From the NCBI RefSeq assembly GCF_014174275.1, contig NZ_JABEQK010000005.1, forward strand, positions 62,001-126,000: DNA of 64,000 nt, given 5' to 3'. This DNA is from Gluconacetobacter takamatsuzukensis. GTDB lineage: Bacteria > Pseudomonadota > Alphaproteobacteria > Acetobacterales > Acetobacteraceae. Of the stretch, positions 59,275 to 64,000 are shown piece after piece; the stretch's first letter is position 1; every line of letters starts with the position of its first letter. Both the position numbers and the translations under genes were made by a program. A model generated the notes under the pieces. The model was given only the letters and a program-made list of their open reading frames with translations, made no database searches and was not told where the DNA came from.

Positions 59275-60291
59275 GTGCCGCCCGCGCGCCCGCCCCATCC
59301 GCCGGTCTCCTCGATCGATGTCGCCCGGCTGGCCGGCGTGTCGCAATCGGCGGTATCCCGCGCCTTCTCGCCGGGCGCCAGCGTCTCGCCCAAGATGCGC
59401 GCGAAGGTGCTAGAAGCGGCGGCGGCGCTGGGATACCGGCCAAGCGTGATCCCCCGCATTATGCTTTCGGGCCGTTCGCGGATGATCGGGATCGTGGTCG
59501 GCGGGCTGGACAATCCGTTCTATGCCGCCGTGCTGGACCATTTCGCGACCGCGCTGCAAACGCGCGGGCTCCAGACCCTGATGATGCGGGTTCCCCACGC
59601 CCTGTCGCTGGATGGCGCGCTGGACCAGTTGGCCGGCTATCGGGTCGATGCGGTGGTGACGGCGCTGGCGGTGGGCAGCCGGCAGGCGGCCTCGGCCCTG
59701 TCGGCACTGCGCATCCCGATCGTCTGTTTCAACTCGCGCCTCACCGCGCCGTGGATTTCCACCATCCGCTCCAACAACCGTGCCGCCGGGCGGCTGGCCG
59801 CCGAATTGCTGGCCGATCGTGGCGTGCGGCGTGCCGCATGGCTTGCCGGCCCGGCGGACAGTGCCGCCGCCCGCGAGCGGGGCCGTGGCTTTGCCGACGG
59901 CCTGGCCGCACGCGGCCTTCTGCCCCCCATCGTGCTGGCGGCCGATGACAGCTATGACGGTGGATATGCCGCCATGGGCGCCCTGATGCACCGGGAGCCG
60001 CCGCCGGCCGGCCTGTTCTGCAGCAACGACCTGATGGCCTGCGGCGCCATCGACGCGCTGCGGGCACGCGGCCTGTCGGTGCCCGGCGACGTGCTGGTGG
60101 CCGGGTACGACAATATTCCCCAGGCGGCATGGCACGGATACGACCTGACGACCTTCGACCAGCAGGCAGAGCAGATGGCCGCCGCCGCTTTGGAACTGCT
60201 GGACGACCCCGCCACCGCGACCGGAGGCCAGTCGCGCACAATCCCCGCCCGCCTGATCGAACGCGGCAGCACTTCTGGGTTAATAACCTGA
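59275..60291 (+). CDS. LacI-family transcriptional regulator
   Basis: A 338-aa LacI-type regulator. The helix-turn-helix is 'SSIDVARLAGVSQSAVSRAFSPG' (residues ~12-34) with hinge 'ALGYRPS', followed by the periplasmic-binding-protein fold ('IGIVVGGLDNPFYAAVLDHF', 'GLFCSNDLMACGAIDAL', 'VAGYDNIPQAAW'). The start is a GTG at 59275, since no in-frame ATG lies before the HTH; it is 11 bases after the HxlR stop. The effector is probably a sugar or similar small molecule; target genes are unclear, as no catabolic operon directly follows. Confidence 0.88.
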   Translation: MPPARPPHPPVSSIDVARLAGVSQSAVSRAFSPGASVSPKMRAKVLEAAAALGYRPSVIPRIMLSGRSRMIGIVVGGLDNPFYAAVLDHFATALQTRGLQTLMMRVPHALSLDGALDQLAGYRVDAVVTALAVGSRQAASALSALRIPIVCFNSRLTAPWISTIRSNNRAAGRLAAELLADRGVRRAAWLAGPADSAAARERGRGFADGLAARGLLPPIVLAADDSYDGGYAAMGALMHREPPPAGLFCSNDLMACGAIDALRARGLSVPGDVLVAGYDNIPQAAWHGYDLTTFDQQAEQMAAAALELLDDPATATGGQSRTIPARLIERGSTSGLIT

Positions 60292-60308
60292 TTTAATTAA
60301 AGTTTTTT

Positions 60309-60331
60309 GGTTCTTTTTTCAAAAAAGAACC
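60309..60331. terminator. Palindrome between convergent genes, possible bidirectional terminator
   Basis: GGTTCTTTTT-TCA-AAAAAGAACC forms a perfect 10-bp stem between the LacI gene and the convergent FMN-reductase gene. It lacks a conventional T run after the stem on either strand (TTTTTT precedes it on plus), so termination is likely but not of the textbook form. Confidence 0.5.
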
Positions 60332-60338
60332 CCTTCCC

Positions 60339-60908
60339 TCACGCTTTCATCTTCCGTGCCAAAGCCGCCAATGCCACCAGCTGCCGTCCCAGAAACTCTC
60401 GCGTGGCGGCATCGTTGAGTTCCTGCGCCTCGGCATCGATCTTCTGCGCGGCCTGGCCGATCATGGCTTCGGGCTTGTTGAGCACCATGGCATCGAGGAA
60501 GACCAGGCTCTGGCGCAGATGATACTGGGCCCGCGCGCCGCCGATCGCGCCCGGCGAGGCCGTCTGGATCGCCACCGGCTTTCCCGCCAGCGGCTGCGGG
60601 GTGACGCGTGACAGCCAGTCGATGGCATTCTTGAGCACGCCGGGTACCGAGTAATTATATTCCGGCGTCACGATGATGACCCCGTCGGCCGAGCGGATCT
60701 GCTCCGCCATGAGCAGAACGGGCTCCGGAAACCTCTGGTCCTGCACGTCGGCATTGTAGAGCGGAAACGCGCCGACCGAACCCAGGGGGCTGATGGTCAC
60801 GCCCTCCGGCGTCAGGGCGGGCAGCGCCTTTGCCACGGCGGCATTCAGGGATTTTTCGCGCAGGCTTCCCAGCAGGGTCACGAAATGAAGCGGAACCTGA
60901 TCAGTCAT
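60339..60908 (-). CDS. NADPH-dependent FMN reductase (chromate/quinone reductase type)
   Basis: A 189-aa flavodoxin-fold reductase. The phosphate-binding 'LLGSLREKSLNAAVAKALP' and the FMN-contacting 'TPEYNYSVPGVLKNAIDWLS' are diagnostic of the NADPH:FMN/quinone reductase family, which includes ChrR and YieF. Likely role: two-electron reduction of quinones or supply of reduced flavin. The second of two adjacent ATGs (60908) is best placed for the GGAGG upstream. It stands alone. It could in principle serve as electron source for an oxygenase, but there is no direct evidence. Confidence 0.9.
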   Translation of the reverse strand: MTDQVPLHFVTLLGSLREKSLNAAVAKALPALTPEGVTISPLGSVGAFPLYNADVQDQRFPEPVLLMAEQIRSADGVIIVTPEYNYSVPGVLKNAIDWLSRVTPQPLAGKPVAIQTASPGAIGGARAQYHLRQSLVFLDAMVLNKPEAMIGQAAQKIDAEAQELNDAATREFLGRQLVALAALARKMKA

Positions 60909-61137
60909 CATGTGCCTCCGGCAAGGAGCCGAATGGTCTCGGCCCTTTTTGCCATGTCTCACGGAGGCGCGGGGCCGTGCAATCACGATGCGGGGCCGCC
61001 TGCGTCCGGCAGGGCGCGCCGCGCCGGGGAACCGCGGCAGGCTTCAGCCGTAAAAGATTGAACCTCATCACTTTATGGCCGGACGCACGTTTGCGGCACA
61101 CCGCCCGGCGAGCCGGGCCCTGCACGGAGATCCCTGC

Positions 61138-63234
61138 TTGACCACACAGCGCGGCACGCCCACCCACCCGTCCCCGGCCCGCAGGATACCGGTCATTCTG
61201 GCCGGTGTGCTGGCGCTTGCGATCGTCCTGCTGATCGTGCTGTGGAACTGGGACTGGTTCGTGCCCCTGATCGAACGCCGGGCCTCGGCGGCGCTTCATC
61301 GCCCGGTGACGGTCGCCCATCTGCATGTGCGGCCGGGCTGGACGACCACGATTACGCTGGACGATCCGCATATCGGCCAACCCGATGGATTTACTTCGGA
61401 AAAAGAGGAATTCGCCAGCGCCAGATCCCTGACCGTCGCGGTGAAGCCCTGGCCGTACCTCGTCGGGCGGGGACTGGTGCTGCCGCTGGTCGCGCTTGAT
61501 GCGCCGCGCGGCGATATCGTGGCGCTGAAGGACGGGCGCAGCAATTACAGCTTCACGGCGGACGGCAAGCCCGCGCCGGACAGCGGCGCGGGCCCCGGCC
61601 TGCCGGCTATCGGGGAATTGCGGATTACCGACGGCGATATCCGCGTCGCCCTTGCCCGGTTGCGCAGCGATTTTCGCCTGGCGATGCACACCACGCCGCC
61701 GGCGGACGGCAAACAGGGCACGATCGTCGCCGAGGCGAAGGGGCGCTACGCGGCGCAGCCGATCATCGGGCATTTTGTCGGGGGCGCGCTTCTGACGCTC
61801 GCGGATGTCCGGAATCCCTATCCGGTCGATCTGCATGTCGCCAATGGCCCGACATCCGTTACCCTGCGCGGGACGGTGGACGACCCGATCCATTTCGCGG
61901 GCGCGCATCTGAACCTGACGCTCGCCGGCCCCGACATGTCGCTGCTCTATCCGCTGACGGGCATTCCGATTCCACAGACGCCGCGTTATTCCGTGGCGGG
62001 AAAGCTGGACTATACCGAGGCCAGGATCCGTTTTACCGGCTTTGAAGGGCATCTCGGCAGCTCGGATATCGGGGGCGATATCAGCGTCGATCCGCACCAG
62101 AAGGTTCCCTTCGTGGAGGCCGGCCTGCATTCACATCTGGTGGACCTGGCCGACCTGGCCGGCTTTGTGGGGGGCGAGCCGGGCCATGCGAAGACGGAGA
62201 GCGCGGCGGACAGCAATGTGCTGCCCGACCAGCGGATCAATGTTCCGAAGCTGAACGCCGTCAACGCCCATATCGCCTATCATGGCGACCATATTGAAAA
62301 CAAACGCGTGCCGCTGGACAATATCGATGTCGATGCCACGGTCCAGGATGGCGCTATCGATGTCCATAAGCTGAATTTCGCCGTCGGCAGCGGCACGCTG
62401 GCTTCCGCCGCGACACTGAACCCGGCCGCGAACGATGATTTCAGCACGCGCTTCAGGCTCGATGTCTCGCGCGTTCCGGTGACGCGGCTGATGAAGGGGG
62501 CCGGGTCGCTGGAGGGACAGGGCACGATCGGCGGCCATGTCACGCTGGCAGCCACCGGCCATTCGGTGGCCGACCTGGTGGCGCACGGCACGGGCGGGAT
62601 CACGCTCGTGCTCGATCAGGGTGGCCATCTGTCGGCCATTCTGCCGGATCTTCTCGGATTGCAGTTGGGCAATGCGATCCTGTCGGCGCTGGGGCTGCCG
62701 GACCGGACGCCGCTGCAATGCTTCATTGCCGACATGCCGCTGAAAGACGGTATCCTGTCCACGCATTCTTTCCTGATCCAGACGGGTGACACGCGCACGA
62801 CGGGCGATGGCACGGTAAATTTCCGTGATAATACATTGGATTACGCCATCACGACCCGCGCCGTTCACTTCACCGTCGCATCGTTTCCCGGCGCGGTCCA
62901 TATCACGGGGCCGCTGCGCAGCCCGACGATCCTGCCGGGGGCCGAGATCGCCGGCCGCCTGGCCGCGACGGGCGCGCTGGCGGCCGTGTTTCCGCCTGCC
63001 GCCATCATTCCGACCATCCAATTCGGTGTCGGCAAGGGCTCGGTCTGCGAGCAGGCTGTGGAACAGGCCAATGCCAACCCGGCCGCGGGCATTGCCCCCG
63101 GTGCCACGACCGGGCCCCATCCTTCGGCCGCCGCCAAGGCCGGGCGAGCGCGGGCGACGCGCCGCGATGCCGGGAAATCGGCGGCGCAGGTGCGGGCCGC
63201 GTGGGAGCGGAAGCAGCAGCAGAACGGCCACTGA
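61138..63234 (+). CDS. AsmA-family envelope protein
   Basis: A 698-aa AsmA-like protein: a short cytosolic start, one membrane span ('VILAGVLALAIVLLIVLWNWDWF', ~17-39) and a long beta-rich periplasmic body. 'LIERRASAALHRPVTVAHLHVRPGW' begins the AsmA N-terminal domain, and the AsmA C-terminal region includes 'GTGGITLVLDQGGHLSAILPDLLGL' (~480-505). AsmA-type proteins are bridge-like and linked to phospholipid transport between membranes and outer-membrane assembly. The start is probably a TTG at 61138 preceded by GGAGA; an ATG at 61075 has no ribosome site. The last ~60 residues are basic and Ala-rich. Confidence 0.86.
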   Translation: MTTQRGTPTHPSPARRIPVILAGVLALAIVLLIVLWNWDWFVPLIERRASAALHRPVTVAHLHVRPGWTTTITLDDPHIGQPDGFTSEKEEFASARSLTVAVKPWPYLVGRGLVLPLVALDAPRGDIVALKDGRSNYSFTADGKPAPDSGAGPGLPAIGELRITDGDIRVALARLRSDFRLAMHTTPPADGKQGTIVAEAKGRYAAQPIIGHFVGGALLTLADVRNPYPVDLHVANGPTSVTLRGTVDDPIHFAGAHLNLTLAGPDMSLLYPLTGIPIPQTPRYSVAGKLDYTEARIRFTGFEGHLGSSDIGGDISVDPHQKVPFVEAGLHSHLVDLADLAGFVGGEPGHAKTESAADSNVLPDQRINVPKLNAVNAHIAYHGDHIENKRVPLDNIDVDATVQDGAIDVHKLNFAVGSGTLASAATLNPAANDDFSTRFRLDVSRVPVTRLMKGAGSLEGQGTIGGHVTLAATGHSVADLVAHGTGGITLVLDQGGHLSAILPDLLGLQLGNAILSALGLPDRTPLQCFIADMPLKDGILSTHSFLIQTGDTRTTGDGTVNFRDNTLDYAITTRAVHFTVASFPGAVHITGPLRSPTILPGAEIAGRLAATGALAAVFPPAAIIPTIQFGVGKGSVCEQAVEQANANPAAGIAPGATTGPHPSAAAKAGRARATRRDAGKSAAQVRAAWERKQQQNGH

Positions 63235-63404
63235 GACCGGGCATTGAGACCGACCGGAGGATGGGGGTGCGTGGTGGGTGCGGGAGAGGCGCCGGGGAGT
63301 GCCGGCGGGGGCGGGCCGGTTTATGGTGATGGACCTGCCGGAGGAACGGCCGCACGATCCGGGTGGTAATGCGGGGGGCCGCAATCGAGGAAAGGGACAA
63401 TCGC

Positions 63405-64000
63405 ATGGACCATATTCGACTGGGCCGTACCGGGCTCCAGGTCTCGCGGCTTTGCCTGGGCTGCATGACCTACGGCGTGCCCGATCGCGGCAACCATTCC
63501 TGGACGCTGGACGAGGAGCATAGCCGCCCGCTGATCCGCCAGGCGCTGGAAGCGGGGATCACTTTCCTGGATACGGCCAACAGCTATTCCGACGGGACGT
63601 CGGAGGAGATCGTCGGGCGGGCAATCCGCGATTTCTCGCGGCGCGAGGATGTGGTGCTGGCCACCAAGGTGTTCTTTCCGACCCGTCCGGGGCCGAACGG
63701 ATCGGGCCTGTCGCGGCGGGCCATCCTGGCGGAGATCGATAACAGCCTGCGGCGGCTGGGGACGGATTATGTCGATCTGTACCAGATCCATCGTTGGGAC
63801 CCGCATACGCCGATCGAGGAGACGCTGGAGGCGCTGCATGATGTCGTGAAGGCGGGCAAGGCGCGCTATATCGGCGCATCGTCGATGTATGCTTGGCAGT
63901 TCGCCAAGGCGATCTATACCGCGCGGCTGCATGGCTGGACCGAGTTTGCCAGCATGCAGGACCATATCAACCTGCTGAACCGCGAGGAGGAGCGCGAGAT
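63405..64000 (+). CDS. Aldo/keto reductase, YajO-like (3' truncated)
   Basis: The first 198 residues of an aldo/keto reductase very similar in pattern to E. coli YajO. 'LGRTGLQVSRLCLGCMTYGVPDRGNHSWTLDEE' starts it. Active-site residues are Asp and Tyr in 'DTANSYSDGTSEEIVG', Lys in 'LATKVFFP' and His in 'QIHRWDPHTPIEETLEALHD'. NADPH-dependent reduction of aldehydes or ketones is expected. GAGG and AAGGGA lie before the ATG. The reading frame is still open at the window edge. Confidence 0.92.
   Translation, partial: MDHIRLGRTGLQVSRLCLGCMTYGVPDRGNHSWTLDEEHSRPLIRQALEAGITFLDTANSYSDGTSEEIVGRAIRDFSRREDVVLATKVFFPTRPGPNGSGLSRRAILAEIDNSLRRLGTDYVDLYQIHRWDPHTPIEETLEALHDVVKAGKARYIGASSMYAWQFAKAIYTARLHGWTEFASMQDHINLLNREEERE

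Noticed and set aside
61075-61137. ATG at 61075 as the start of the AsmA-like gene
   Set aside because: It has no ribosome site; GGAGA before the TTG at 61138, just ahead of the membrane anchor, fits better.

Overview
The window is a high-GC chromosomal segment of an alphaproteobacterium, most likely an acetic acid bacterium (Acetobacteraceae, Gluconacetobacter-like). This placement is inferred from protein style and gene content: an rplU-rpmA-obgE-proB block, a GapR/DUF2312 protein, and a complete division and cell-wall (dcw) cluster that runs on into lpxC-bamD-recN-ligA. No rRNA gene or species marker is present, so genus is not proven.

Layout. 1-6250: the tail of a 2-oxoacid dehydrogenase E2 gene, then a small catabolic set (cyclase-family hydrolase, SDR, GntR/FCD regulator, VOC protein), an OprB-type porin and a small membrane protein. 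6400-15090: tRNA-Ser(CGA), rplU-rpmA with a strong terminator, obgE-proB, a proline-rich membrane protein, gapR, zwf with a coupled small membrane protein, an isolated Rieske subunit of cytochrome bc1 (petA), and an HSL-type esterase. 15171-15581 is rnpB (RNase P RNA). 15826-35603: mraZ (with four MraZ-box repeats upstream), rsmH, ftsL-like, ftsI, murE, murF, mraY, murD, ftsW, murG, murC, murB, ddl, ftsQ, ftsA, ftsZ. Nearly every junction is a 1-4 base stop/start overlap, so the cluster reads as one translationally coupled operon from the lipid-linked precursor steps to the Z-ring. lpxC, bamD, recN and ligA follow on the same strand. 42300-47700: accessory genes (BKACE-family enzyme, secreted hydrolase, GH39-like glycosidase, CNNM/CorC-type membrane protein).

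47698-55671 is the most interesting locus. Two divergent gene sets encode, on one side, a 97-aa protein, a Rieske-only protein and a GST-like protein with overlapping genes; on the other side, a nicotinamidase-like hydrolase, a complete BMP-type ABC importer, and an oxygenase catalytic domain that keeps its mononuclear-iron ligands but has no Rieske domain. The parts resemble the NdmC/NdmD/NdmE arrangement of caffeine N-demethylation (catalytic subunit without Rieske, separate Rieske, GST-like stabiliser). I propose a split Rieske oxygenase coupled to import of a nucleobase-like or other heterocyclic compound; the substrate is unknown. 55979-64000 holds a divergent gamma-glutamyltransferase-family protein, a quinone-oxidoreductase-like enzyme divergent from an HxlR regulator, a LacI regulator, an FMN reductase, an AsmA-family protein and the start of a YajO-like aldo/keto reductase.

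A second notable pattern is a ~160-bp structured repeat. Four full copies and two partial ones were found by eye. Each full copy begins 0-2 bases from the stop codon of the preceding gene (gapR, the gene after zwf, ftsZ, lpxC), in the same orientation as that gene, and its arms differ between copies by compensating changes. This suggests a selected RNA or DNA fold, possibly a 3'-end or terminator element that is or was mobile.
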